From Desulfoferrobacter suflitae (lineage in GTDB: Bacteria; Desulfobacterota; Syntrophobacteria; Syntrophobacterales; Syntrophobacteraceae): a DNA stretch of 64,000 nucleotides. The DNA lies in assembly GCF_022603395.1 (NCBI RefSeq), contig NZ_JAIBKA010000006.1:248001-312000 (forward strand), written 5' to 3'. The notes under the pieces were generated by a model that worked only from the letters and a program-made list of their open reading frames with translations, was not told where the DNA came from and searched no databases. The position numbers were made by a program, and so were the translations under genes. Below, piece by piece: positions 45,295 through 54,272 of the stretch (positions within the stretch are counted from its first letter, which is position 1; every line of letters begins with the position of its first letter).

Positions 45295-46185
45295 ATGAAA
45301 CCCATAACATATATCCGTGATCCGGCGGAACTGCAGAACATTTCAAAGGAGCTGCAGCGTACCGGACACATCGCCATCGACACCGAATCGAACAGTTTTT
45401 ACGCCTACTTCGAAAAAGTTTGTCTGATCCAGGTCTCCACCGCCACCGATGATTACATCATCGATCCGCTGCTCCTGGATAATCTGGAGCCATTCGGAGA
45501 ACTTCTTGCCAACCCGGCAATCGAAAAAATATTGCACGCCGCGTCCAATGATATCCTCGGGTTGAGACGTGATTTTGATTTCCATATCCACAACCTTTTT
45601 GACACTGCAATAGCCTGCAAACTACTGGGATTCAGGCAACTGGGGCTCGCCAGCGTTCTGCGGGAGCATTTCGGCGTACAACTCAATAAGAAATGGCAGC
45701 GCTGTGATTGGGGTCGACGCCCCCTCCGCCACGAACAGATCGATTACGCCAGGCTTGATACGCATTACCTCATCCCACTGCGCCATAAACTGGCCGCCGA
45801 GCTGGATGTTCAAGGTTTATGGACGCAGGCCAAGGAAGCCTTCGACCGGCAGTGCGAACAACAGGCACAGGAAAAGCCTTTTCATCCGGACAGTTTCATT
45901 AACCTCAAAGGAGCAAAATCGCTGGATTCCACCGGCCGGCGCATTCTCAGGGCGCTTTATGTGTATCGTGAGAACGAAGCCCAAAAACGCGATCGAGCCC
46001 CCTTTCGCATCCTCTCCAATGAGACCCTGGTGAGATTGGCGCGAACGCGACCTCACAGTCTCAAGGACTTCTGTCAAACCAAAGGGTTGCCGCGCAACTA
46101 TCGAAAGGGCCAAAAGGCACAAAGTTTGATCCGGTTGATCGAGAAGCATAAAGAGTACTTCCAGGAAGCCGAAGCAAAGATTTAG
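45295..46185 (+). CDS. rnd: Ribonuclease D-type 3'-5' exonuclease
   Basis: About 296 residues. DEDDy exonuclease residues are D/E in HIAIDTESNSFYA, D in HAASNDILGLRRDFD and Y-D in IDYARLDTHYL. A single HRDC-like region follows near STGRRILRALYVYRE. E. coli RNase D is longer (375) with two HRDC domains. It matures tRNA 3' ends. ATG 45295 begins MKPITYIRDPAEL; its ribosome site is weak. Confidence 0.92.
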   Translation: MKPITYIRDPAELQNISKELQRTGHIAIDTESNSFYAYFEKVCLIQVSTATDDYIIDPLLLDNLEPFGELLANPAIEKILHAASNDILGLRRDFDFHIHNLFDTAIACKLLGFRQLGLASVLREHFGVQLNKKWQRCDWGRRPLRHEQIDYARLDTHYLIPLRHKLAAELDVQGLWTQAKEAFDRQCEQQAQEKPFHPDSFINLKGAKSLDSTGRRILRALYVYRENEAQKRDRAPFRILSNETLVRLARTRPHSLKDFCQTKGLPRNYRKGQKAQSLIRLIEKHKEYFQEAEAKI

Positions 46186-46232
46186 CCGCCGGTGTGAGCG
46201 CGCTTTCTACTTGAGTGCGACGGGGAGCAAGA

Positions 46233-47987
46233 ATGAATTCCGAGATTGTTATAAGAGATTGTTATAAATCGTATCGTTATGATCAGGATAAAGCCAGGCG
46301 GCCCGAGGAAACCGTTCACTGGGTGAAGGAGCGGCTGGGGCAAATGGATATGAAGATTCTCGGCAAGACTATGCGCATTGATACCGGCAGGCTTGATATT
46401 CCTGTTTACATCAGCCTTTGCGGAGAAGACGCCACCCGCTTTACCGGAACCAAGAAACAAATGGGCAAAGGGGCAACGCCTGTACAATCCGAAGCCAGCG
46501 CGGTGATGGAACTGGTTGAACGTTACAGTTTTTTCTCCTTTATTCAGCGAACTGAATTCCCGCTGTTGCGCTACCGGGATGTTGCCGATGAGGCAATCCC
46601 GGTGGCGATGTTTCTGCAGTCGGTGCATGACGACAGCACTTCGACCGACGCTGCCCGGCGATTGTTGCAGGATGTGCCGCTGCGCTGGGCGGTTGCCCAT
46701 AACTTGACGCATGGCACCGATCAACTGGTCCCCCTCGATTGGTTTTACCTCATCAACGAATACAATGGTCCGGCAGCCGGCAATACCCTCGAAGAAGCCG
46801 TACTGCAAAGCCTTTGCGAGGTCGTGGAAAGGCACGTGGGGTCCATTATCAGCCATGAGGGTCGTTCCACTCCCATGATTGATCTGGAATCATTGAAGGA
46901 TCCGGCAGCGGTGGAACTGGTGGATAAATTCCGACGTAACGGTATCCGGCTCTTTTTGCGCGATTTCTCCCTGGATACGGGCATTCCATCGGTTGGAGCG
47001 CTCGCTTATGACCCTGCAACTTTTCCGCTTAAGAGCGAAATAGTCTTCACGACGGGCACGACGTCCAACCCGGAAAAGTCTCTTTGTCGGGCACTGACGG
47101 AGATAGCCCAGCTGGCCGGCGACTTTGAGAGCCGCACGTCGTACCGCCCCACCCTGCCCAAATATGCAAGCCTGGAAGAAGCCGCCTATTTGATGGAGAA
47201 CCACAGTGAACCGGTGGCCATCTGCAGCCTTCCAAACCTGGAAGACGATAATCTGCGGATCGAAATCGAGCGCTCCGTACAAGCGTTGCAAGGAATCGGT
47301 CTGGAAGTCCTGGTGATCAACGTCACCCACCCCGAGCTGGGCATTCCATCGGTTTATACCATCATACCCGGTGCGCACTTTCTGGATCACACCCGCGACA
47401 CCGATTTCCCCCAACATGCTGCACGAACCCTGTTGCGCACTCTGCCCGCCGCTCGGGCCTTGCCTCACTTGCAAGAACTGCTCAAACGGTTCGGCCCGCG
47501 CTACGATCTCACTTTTTTCCTGGCCCACAGCCTGGAACTGGAAGGACAGTGCGAGGCGGCTCTTTCCCTGTTTCAGAGGGCCCTGGAGCAGCAGCCCGCC
47601 CCGCGAGAGATTGCCAGTATTCACGTGCACATGGCGTCGTGCCGCAAGGAGATGGAAGCATTTGAAGCGGCCCTGGAGGACCTCCAGGCTGCCGAACAGC
47701 ACAACAACGAGTTGAAAGAAATCTACAATCTGAGAGGCTACTGCCTGTTCAAGCTCAAGAGGCACGAGGAGGCCATCGCGGCGTTTGAGAGAGCCATTGA
47801 GATTGATCCCGGCTCCGCCATCGACTATGCCAATATCGGCTCCAACCTGAGGGAACTCGGCCACAAAGAAGAGGCCATAAAGTGCTATCGTATGGCCCTC
47901 GAGCTCGATCCAGATATTGAATTTGCGAGGGATAACATAAAAAAACTGGAAGCTGAACCGGCTCGACAGAAAGACTCACAGACTTGA
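46233..47987 (+). CDS. YcaO-domain protein fused to C-terminal TPR repeats
   Basis: About 584 residues. Residues about 50-400 are a YcaO domain, an ATP-dependent backbone-activating fold used in azoline or thioamide formation. Two Glu-rich ATP/Mg segments are visible, QSEASAVMELVERYSF and EEAVLQSLCEVVERHVG, plus EIVFTTGTTSNPEKSLCRALTE. Residues about 420-570 hold TPR units (NLRGYCLFKLKRHEEAIAAF, FERAIEIDPGSAIDYAN). ATG 46233 has GGGGAG five bases upstream. It precedes the rhodanese/transport genes by 26 bp, so a role in sulfur chemistry is inferred. No TfuA or obvious dedicated substrate peptide is adjacent. Confidence 0.88.
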   Translation: MNSEIVIRDCYKSYRYDQDKARRPEETVHWVKERLGQMDMKILGKTMRIDTGRLDIPVYISLCGEDATRFTGTKKQMGKGATPVQSEASAVMELVERYSFFSFIQRTEFPLLRYRDVADEAIPVAMFLQSVHDDSTSTDAARRLLQDVPLRWAVAHNLTHGTDQLVPLDWFYLINEYNGPAAGNTLEEAVLQSLCEVVERHVGSIISHEGRSTPMIDLESLKDPAAVELVDKFRRNGIRLFLRDFSLDTGIPSVGALAYDPATFPLKSEIVFTTGTTSNPEKSLCRALTEIAQLAGDFESRTSYRPTLPKYASLEEAAYLMENHSEPVAICSLPNLEDDNLRIEIERSVQALQGIGLEVLVINVTHPELGIPSVYTIIPGAHFLDHTRDTDFPQHAARTLLRTLPAARALPHLQELLKRFGPRYDLTFFLAHSLELEGQCEAALSLFQRALEQQPAPREIASIHVHMASCRKEMEAFEAALEDLQAAEQHNNELKEIYNLRGYCLFKLKRHEEAIAAFERAIEIDPGSAIDYANIGSNLRELGHKEEAIKCYRMALELDPDIEFARDNIKKLEAEPARQKDSQT

Positions 47988-48013
47988 CGCTACCGACAAA
48001 ATGAGGTGTGAGG

Positions 48014-50077
48014 GTGAAGAAATTACTTGGGTCATCAATGCTTTGCGCGATCGTTTATCTGTTGTCTTTTGGCTTTTCAAGCCCATGGGCGGCACAAATC
48101 AAGGACAGTGAATCGGCCACTCACGGCGACGACGCAGCCGCCTACCAGGCGGTCGACACCTACACGTTCCCCGGTTTTAAAGTCCTCCAGTTCACCCTTC
48201 CGGTGCTCTCGCACTATTCGTATATGCTCATCAGCGACAAGCAGGCATTGGTCGTTGACCCGGGCAGGGACGTCTTCATTTACCTGGATACGGCAAAACA
48301 AGAGGGGGTAAAGATCACCGGCGTGTTTCTGACTCATTCGCATGCCGACTTTGTGGCCGGCCATGTGGAACTCGCCGAAAGGGCCGCCTGCCCGATTTAC
48401 ACCAGTCATGCGAGCGGTGCCGAGTACGACTTCAAGCCCCTGAGGGAGGGTTCCGAAATCACCATCGGCAAAGCTTTCCTGCGCTTTGTTGAGACTCCCG
48501 GGCACACGCCGGATGGCCTGTGCGCCTATGTCTACACCCAGGTCGATAACAATGGGCCGGCGCTCATCTTCACCGGCGATACCCTCTTTGTGGGCAGCGT
48601 CGGCCGCCCGGATCTCATGGAAGGCAGCATGTCAGCCGCCGCCTTGGCTTCCATGATGTACGACACGTGGAACCAAAAACTGTCGCGGGCGGGTGACAAC
48701 GCTGTGATATTTCCGGCCCATGGTGCCGGATCTCTGTGCGGGGCTCACCTGAGCGACCAGCCCTCATCCACCATAGGATCCGAGAAAGTCGCCAATCCTT
48801 ATTTACGGCACCCATCAAGAGGCGAATTCGTAGCCGCAGTGTTGCAGGATTTGCCCCAGGCCCCCCAATACTTCAAACACAATGCAGCACTCAACCGCAA
48901 AGGACCTGACCTGGTGGACTGGCACGCACCACTCAAACCGGTTTCTGCAGATAAGGCGCTCATCGACACCGAGCGCTTCTATGTCGTCGACCTGCGCGAT
49001 CCCCGGGATTATGCCGGCGGCCACATTCCTAATGCCGTCAATATCGGACTGCGCGGCAGATTGGAAACCTGGGTGGGCACCATGGTTCCATGGGAATCCA
49101 GGGTAGCTCTGTGCGGCAGTGAAGCCGAGCTGCGGGAGGCCGTCTACCGACTCCATCGAGTTGGCTACCGAGCACAAGGGATCACCATGCAGAGCTGGCA
49201 GGGATCCGGCCTACCGCTTTCCACGAGTGACCTGGTCAAGCCGGCCGAACTGTATGAGCTCATGCAAACAGATGAAGCCCCGGTGGTGGTCGATGTGAGA
49301 CTCCCCGAAGAATGGATGGGGGTGCGCATTGGCACGGTCGTGAATCTTCCCCTGAATCGTCTCGCTGCATTGGCGTCGAAACTTGATCCGGCAATGCCCA
49401 CCGTCACCGTGTGCAACTCTGCCTATCGATCGAGCTTGGCGGTCGGCATTCTGCAGCGCAAAGGGTTTCAAAAGGTGAGCAGTCTGGCGGGTGGAACCGA
49501 AGCCTGGCTCGACTCGGGCCTGCCGGTTTACACAGCGCAGGCAACCGGCTCCCCGCAGAGTGCCGGGCGTACGGCGGCGATCAGGCGGATCAATCTGCCC
49601 GAAAGGATTCCTGCGACTGCATTGATGCGTCTCATGATGGACCTGCCGGGCACCTTTGAGATGGTCGATATTCGTCCGGCAGAGCAGTTTGCAGACTACA
49701 GTTTGCCCGGCTCCACCCACGTGGACATCGCCGAGTTGATGAATAACCCGGTCTATCTCGCCGGGGTCGGCCCTCTGATCATTGTGGACCGAGACGGTTC
49801 TCTGGCAATGGCTGTCGCCGGCATACTCTCACAAAAGACCGAAAGGCAGATCAAAGCCCTCTATGGGGGGGTGGAGGCGTATTGGGCCGAATCGGAATTG
49901 ACCCCTGCAGTGCGCCAGGTGACGCTGCCCGGCACCCTGCCCAAGGGGATGGGACCGTCTGCGGTAAAGCCCGGTACCTCACCCAATGAAACCTCGACGG
50001 TAAAGAAACCGATCATTCCGCCGGCTTCGCCTGCTCCCGAACCTCACCCCCCCAAGAAGAAGAGCGCCGGGTGCTGA
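48014..50077 (+). CDS. Exported metallo-beta-lactamase-fold protein with three rhodanese domains
   Basis: About 687 residues. A signal peptide (LLGSSMLCAIVYLLSFGFSSPWAAQ) is followed by a persulfide-dioxygenase-like MBL domain (about 45-270) with THSHADFVAGH, ETPGHTPDG and FTGDTLFVG. Three rhodaneses follow. The first has a non-standard loop with Cys (ALCGSEAEL). The second has a standard loop (TVCNSAYRS). The third has Asp in place of Cys (IIVDRDGS). The tail is Pro/Lys-rich and ends SAGC. The last His of the H-x-H-x-D-H motif is Phe, but the ETHE1 iron ligands His/His/Asp appear kept. It probably handles sulfane sulfur in the periplasm. Start GTG 48014; GTG 48008 possible. Confidence 0.88.
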   Translation: MKKLLGSSMLCAIVYLLSFGFSSPWAAQIKDSESATHGDDAAAYQAVDTYTFPGFKVLQFTLPVLSHYSYMLISDKQALVVDPGRDVFIYLDTAKQEGVKITGVFLTHSHADFVAGHVELAERAACPIYTSHASGAEYDFKPLREGSEITIGKAFLRFVETPGHTPDGLCAYVYTQVDNNGPALIFTGDTLFVGSVGRPDLMEGSMSAAALASMMYDTWNQKLSRAGDNAVIFPAHGAGSLCGAHLSDQPSSTIGSEKVANPYLRHPSRGEFVAAVLQDLPQAPQYFKHNAALNRKGPDLVDWHAPLKPVSADKALIDTERFYVVDLRDPRDYAGGHIPNAVNIGLRGRLETWVGTMVPWESRVALCGSEAELREAVYRLHRVGYRAQGITMQSWQGSGLPLSTSDLVKPAELYELMQTDEAPVVVDVRLPEEWMGVRIGTVVNLPLNRLAALASKLDPAMPTVTVCNSAYRSSLAVGILQRKGFQKVSSLAGGTEAWLDSGLPVYTAQATGSPQSAGRTAAIRRINLPERIPATALMRLMMDLPGTFEMVDIRPAEQFADYSLPGSTHVDIAELMNNPVYLAGVGPLIIVDRDGSLAMAVAGILSQKTERQIKALYGGVEAYWAESELTPAVRQVTLPGTLPKGMGPSAVKPGTSPNETSTVKKPIIPPASPAPEPHPPKKKSAGC

Positions 50078-50079
50078 CC

Positions 50080-50601
50080 ATGAAACCGACCAATTCAAAT
50101 GATAAGGGCTATTGGAATCCGTACCTGGCTGGAGTTGCGCTGGGGCTGACGCTGCTCGCCTCCTTCCTGATGCTTGGCGCCGGCCTTGGTGCCTCAGGAG
50201 GCATTGCACGTGTTGGAGCTTTCGTCGAGGGGCTGTTTTCCCGCGATCACCTGCTCCATTCCGAATACTTTGGTCAATGGGGCAAGGACCCCCTCAGCTA
50301 CTATCTGGTTTTCATGTTTTTGGGAACATTCCTGGGCGCTCTGGTTTCCGCAGTTCTATCCAGCCGCCTGCAATTCAAGCTGGAACGAGGTTCAGCTGCA
50401 TCCCCTGCACTGCGCTCCGTGCTGGCGCTGTTGGGCGGAGTTATCGTCGGCTTCGCCAGTCGTCTGGCGAGGGGCTGCACATCCGGGCAGGCACTCACCG
50501 GAGGTGCAATGCTGCTGAGCGGCAGCCTGCTGTTTTTGGTGTGCACCTTCATTGGCGGGTATGCAGCCGCTTATTTTGTGAGGAGCCAGTGGAATGATTG
50601 A
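50080..50601 (+). CDS. YeeE/YedE (DUF395) half-transporter, N-terminal type
   Basis: 173 residues, about four membrane helices. The conserved cysteine motif LARGCTSGQALTGGAML corresponds to the thiosulfate-binding cysteine region of YeeE/TsuA transporters. In two-gene systems of this family each half supplies part of the channel. It begins two bases after the exported MBL-rhodanese gene and overlaps the next gene by eight bases, so the three are translated from one message. Confidence 0.9.
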   Translation: MKPTNSNDKGYWNPYLAGVALGLTLLASFLMLGAGLGASGGIARVGAFVEGLFSRDHLLHSEYFGQWGKDPLSYYLVFMFLGTFLGALVSAVLSSRLQFKLERGSAASPALRSVLALLGGVIVGFASRLARGCTSGQALTGGAMLLSGSLLFLVCTFIGGYAAAYFVRSQWND

Positions 50602-52630
50602 AACCTTCTTCGGGCTGGGCACCCTCAATTCCCCCCAAGGCTACTTCGCCGCTCTCATTATCGGCTTTTGTTTCGGTTTCATACTCGAGCGGGCAGGCTT
50701 CGGGAGCTCCAGGCGACTGGCCGGAATCTTCTACTTGCGTGACATGGCGGTACTGAAAGTCATGTTTACTGCATTGGTTACAGCAATGCTGGGGCTTTCA
50801 ACGAGCCTGTCACTCGGTTGGATCAGGCCGGAACAGCTCTATTTCATGCCGACCGTTTATGGAGCCCATCTCATCGGCGGGCTGTTGTTCGGCATCGGCT
50901 TTGTGCTGAGCGGCTGGTGTCCGGGAACGGGGGCTGTCGGCCTGGCGTCGGGCAGGCTGGACGCACTGATTTTTCTCCTGGGCGCAGTGGCCGGCAGCGT
51001 TTTTTTTAATGAACTTTTTGCTGCCGTCAAGCCGCTCTACAACTGGGGGCAGGCAGGAGTCTCGTTTGCTTACGAGGTCCTTGGCATTTCCAGAATGGCT
51101 TTTGGATTTCTCTTGACAGCCTTAGCCGTTGGATGCTTCTGGGGTTCCGAGTATGTTGAAGCAACACGGAATCGCGGCGGCACCTATTTCCGAAGCCCGT
51201 TCCTCAAGGCATTCAGCCTGGGACTTCTGATCTTTTCCGCAGGGCTTTTGCTTCTCCCCTCTTCACAACAGTTCCCGGCGGGCTCCGGATTACCGGAAAC
51301 GGGGCGCCCTTCTTACCCAAAGCATTCCGACCAGCAGCTCCTGCAAGCGATCGAAGGTGCCGCCGACCACATCGAGCCAATCGAACTGGCCGATCGAATC
51401 CTGCGCCGAGAACCCCAACTGCTGGTCGTCGACGTCAGGACTCCCGGAGAGTTTGCACAATTCCATATCCGCGGGTCGATCAATGCCACTCTCTCGGAGC
51501 TGGTGGAGGTTCTCCAGCCCTATAGAAATGCCGGTACAATTGTCCTCTACTCGAACGGCATGACTCACCCGGCCCAGGCACGGGACGCTCTGTACCGCAT
51601 GGGCTATCAAAACGTTTACATTCTGACCGACGGCCTCAAGGGTTTCATTGAAACCTGCCTGAAACCTGTTTCCCTCAGGTCGGAACCCGTCCCGCAAGAA
51701 TTTGCTGCCCGCATTGCCGCCTGGAGAAATTACTTCGTCACCCGGGCAACGACCGCGCCGGCGCCCGAGCGTATGGTGGAATCCGTCAAGGTCCCCGGCC
51801 AACTGCCGGGTCTGGTAGACACTGCCTGGCTGCAATCCAACCTCGGGGAGACCGGCCTGAAAATCATCGATGTGCGCAGCCAGCCTGAATACAACACTGC
51901 TCACATCCCCGGTTCGCTCTTTCTTGCAACGGACAGCCTAAGGGGAGTGATCGACGGAATACCATCGAGGATATTGCCGGAAAAAATGCTGGCATGGCAC
52001 ATGGAACAAATGGGGATAACCCCATCGGACCTTGTCGTTTTGATTGCCGGCGACGCAATTCGTGACGCTACACTGGCCGGGGTGGCTCTTGAACGTCTGG
52101 GCCACAGCAATTACGCCGTCCTGGACGGTGGCTTCGGCAAGTGGCTGGTCGAGAAACGTCCAGTCGACAATGCCTTGCCGATTAATTTGAGCAAGTCGCA
52201 TTATCCACCCCCCACCGGGCAACGACCGGACTCCTTCACGGTCACTGCTCCCCAGGTCCTCAAGCTCATGCAGCAGCCCGGCACGGTCATCCTCGATGTG
52301 AGGCCCAAAGACTACTTTACAGGGGAAAAATCCGACGAAGCACGTGCAGGTCACATCCCCGGGGCGGTAAACAGGCCTTACACGGAAGACGTTTTGACAA
52401 CCGACGGTTACACCCGATTACGCCCGCTCACCGAACTCGCAACAGAGTACGCCGCACTTATCCCCTCCAAAGACACGACCATCGTTGTCCATTGCCGCAC
52501 CGGTCATCAGGCAAGCCAGACTTTTTTTCTTCTAAGGCACCTGCTTGGGTACAGGAACGTATCCTATTACGATGCGGGCTGGACGGAATGGGCGGCCCGT
52601 CTCGAACTGCCTGTGAGCAACGGATCATGA
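50594..52630 (+). CDS. YeeE/YedE half-transporter fused to three rhodanese domains
   Basis: 678 residues. Residues 1-225 are a DUF395 membrane half with FGFILERAGFGSSRR and the cysteine motif LSGWCPGTGAVGLASG. Then come three rhodanese domains. The first loop reads LYSNGMTHPAQ and the second LIAGDAIRDATL, both without Cys. The third is standard, VVHCRTGHQASQ. It couples sulfane-sulfur import with sulfur transfer, presumably on the cytoplasmic face. Fusions of a transporter half with three rhodaneses are unusual. Its 3' end overlaps the convergent MBL-rhodanese gene by six bases. Confidence 0.9.
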   Translation: MIETFFGLGTLNSPQGYFAALIIGFCFGFILERAGFGSSRRLAGIFYLRDMAVLKVMFTALVTAMLGLSTSLSLGWIRPEQLYFMPTVYGAHLIGGLLFGIGFVLSGWCPGTGAVGLASGRLDALIFLLGAVAGSVFFNELFAAVKPLYNWGQAGVSFAYEVLGISRMAFGFLLTALAVGCFWGSEYVEATRNRGGTYFRSPFLKAFSLGLLIFSAGLLLLPSSQQFPAGSGLPETGRPSYPKHSDQQLLQAIEGAADHIEPIELADRILRREPQLLVVDVRTPGEFAQFHIRGSINATLSELVEVLQPYRNAGTIVLYSNGMTHPAQARDALYRMGYQNVYILTDGLKGFIETCLKPVSLRSEPVPQEFAARIAAWRNYFVTRATTAPAPERMVESVKVPGQLPGLVDTAWLQSNLGETGLKIIDVRSQPEYNTAHIPGSLFLATDSLRGVIDGIPSRILPEKMLAWHMEQMGITPSDLVVLIAGDAIRDATLAGVALERLGHSNYAVLDGGFGKWLVEKRPVDNALPINLSKSHYPPPTGQRPDSFTVTAPQVLKLMQQPGTVILDVRPKDYFTGEKSDEARAGHIPGAVNRPYTEDVLTTDGYTRLRPLTELATEYAALIPSKDTTIVVHCRTGHQASQTFFLLRHLLGYRNVSYYDAGWTEWAARLELPVSNGS

Positions 52631-54007
52631 GGCCAGGCTGTAACCGGCATTCTGCCAGGCGGTAAGCCCGCCGGCCAGGCTGTGAACATGGCTGAATCCG
52701 TCCTGCTTGAGACGGCTCGCCACGATGTTGGCACGATAACCGGTGCCGCAAACCAGGATCATTTCCTCGTCTTTTGGCATACCCAGACTTCCTGCCAAAA
52801 TATCGTTCATCGGCACATGAACGGAGCCCGCAATGTAGCCCTGGGTGCGCTCATCCGGGGTGCGCACATCGACGATGCGGCCAAAATCCCGGTCGTCCAA
52901 CTGCTGCTTGAGGTCCTGGGCGGAAATCGGCGACAGACTGTCGATGGGCATACCATGGGCAATCCAGGCGGACATTCCGCCGGAAAGGTAGCCAATGATG
53001 TTGTCATAACCGATGCGGTGAAGCTCGGTTGTCATCAGGTCATACTTTTCCCGATCATCGACTACCAGCAAAAGGTTGTCCGATGGATCGACAACCATGC
53101 CGATCCAGTTGGCCATCTGTTTCTCGAACCCAATGTTGATGGCTCCGGGGATATGGAACCCACCGAAGGAAGCCGTATCCCGCGTGTCGATGACGGTCGC
53201 CCCCTGCCGGTGGAGTTGATCGAACTGATCCGGATTGAGCGTCTGCTCCAGTGGACAGCGCTCAAGCAAGGGCGCGCCCTGAGTGTTGGTGTTGATGATG
53301 TGGGTGAAGCTCTTGGGGCGTACCGGAAAACTCCCGCCAATCTGGTCGCGGAATGCGCGAAAGTCCGCCAGTCGCAACACCGGTTGCGTCAGGCGCTCAT
53401 AGCCCAGCGTACTGCTCGCTTTGGCGCTCAACCCCTTGCCGCACAGAGAACCCTGGCCATGGGCCGGAAAGACCTCCAGATAATCAGGGAGCCGCCGCAT
53501 TTTTTCATATAGAGAATCATATAGATTGTTGACCTGTTCATCCAAAACCTCTTCCCCAGCCAGGTCCGGCCGGCCGATGGAACCAACAAAGAGCAAGTCT
53601 CCGGTGAGAATCATCCATGGGACATCGGCACGTGCTTTATCCGTTACCAGAATCGATATGGAATTGGGGGTATGACCGGGGGTATGAAGGATCTCCAGCT
53701 TGACCATGCCGAATTCAATCACATCGCCTTCCTTCAACTTCTTGTGATCAAAAGTCACCGGCGCATTTTCGCTGAAATAAATATCCGCTCCCGTGCGCGA
53801 TCGCAATTCCTGGTTGCCACTGACATGGTCGGCATGCACATGGGTTTCAATGATGTGAGTGATCTTCATCCCTTCATCCCGGGATATGTCCATATACTCC
53901 TGCACATCGCGCTTGGGATCCACAACCACCGCCTGTCTTGCTCCGGGACAGCCAATGACATATGAGTTGCAGCCCAGTCCCGGTACCGTAATCTGCTTGA
54001 AATACAT
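52625..54007 (-). CDS. Cytoplasmic persulfide-dioxygenase-like MBL protein with two rhodanese domains (CstB-like)
   Basis: About 460 residues, no signal peptide. The MBL domain has the full ETHVHADHVSGN, HTPGHTPNSISI and LTGDLLFVGSIGRPDL set of ETHE1-type persulfide dioxygenases. Rhodanese 1 lacks the Cys (LLVVDDREKYD) and rhodanese 2 has a standard loop (LVCGTGYRANI). The order MBL-rhodanese-rhodanese matches CstB, which oxidises low-molecular-weight persulfides to thiosulfate. ATG 54007 has AGGAG seven bases upstream. It is convergent with the transporter operon and probably finishes the same pathway inside the cell. Confidence 0.9.
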   Translation of the reverse strand: MYFKQITVPGLGCNSYVIGCPGARQAVVVDPKRDVQEYMDISRDEGMKITHIIETHVHADHVSGNQELRSRTGADIYFSENAPVTFDHKKLKEGDVIEFGMVKLEILHTPGHTPNSISILVTDKARADVPWMILTGDLLFVGSIGRPDLAGEEVLDEQVNNLYDSLYEKMRRLPDYLEVFPAHGQGSLCGKGLSAKASSTLGYERLTQPVLRLADFRAFRDQIGGSFPVRPKSFTHIINTNTQGAPLLERCPLEQTLNPDQFDQLHRQGATVIDTRDTASFGGFHIPGAINIGFEKQMANWIGMVVDPSDNLLLVVDDREKYDLMTTELHRIGYDNIIGYLSGGMSAWIAHGMPIDSLSPISAQDLKQQLDDRDFGRIVDVRTPDERTQGYIAGSVHVPMNDILAGSLGMPKDEEMILVCGTGYRANIVASRLKQDGFSHVHSLAGGLTAWQNAGYSLAS

Positions 54008-54272
54008 CGCCAGACTCCTGAGATCAAAGGTTTCAGTCACACGCTGACGGCTGAAAATCGATCCTGCCGGTCAACCCGGCAAACCTCCCCGGCTTTGCGA
54101 GGCATGTCATCATTGCCGCATCATGACACTGGAAAATAATTATCAAATGACAAAAGGATTTGCAATCCATTTGGACTGATCGAGTACACTGACAGATACC
54201 AATGCCATGGACAGAAAGCAAGTGATTCACCGGTAGCATATTAATTTTATTTTGAATAACGGATTAAGCCGG

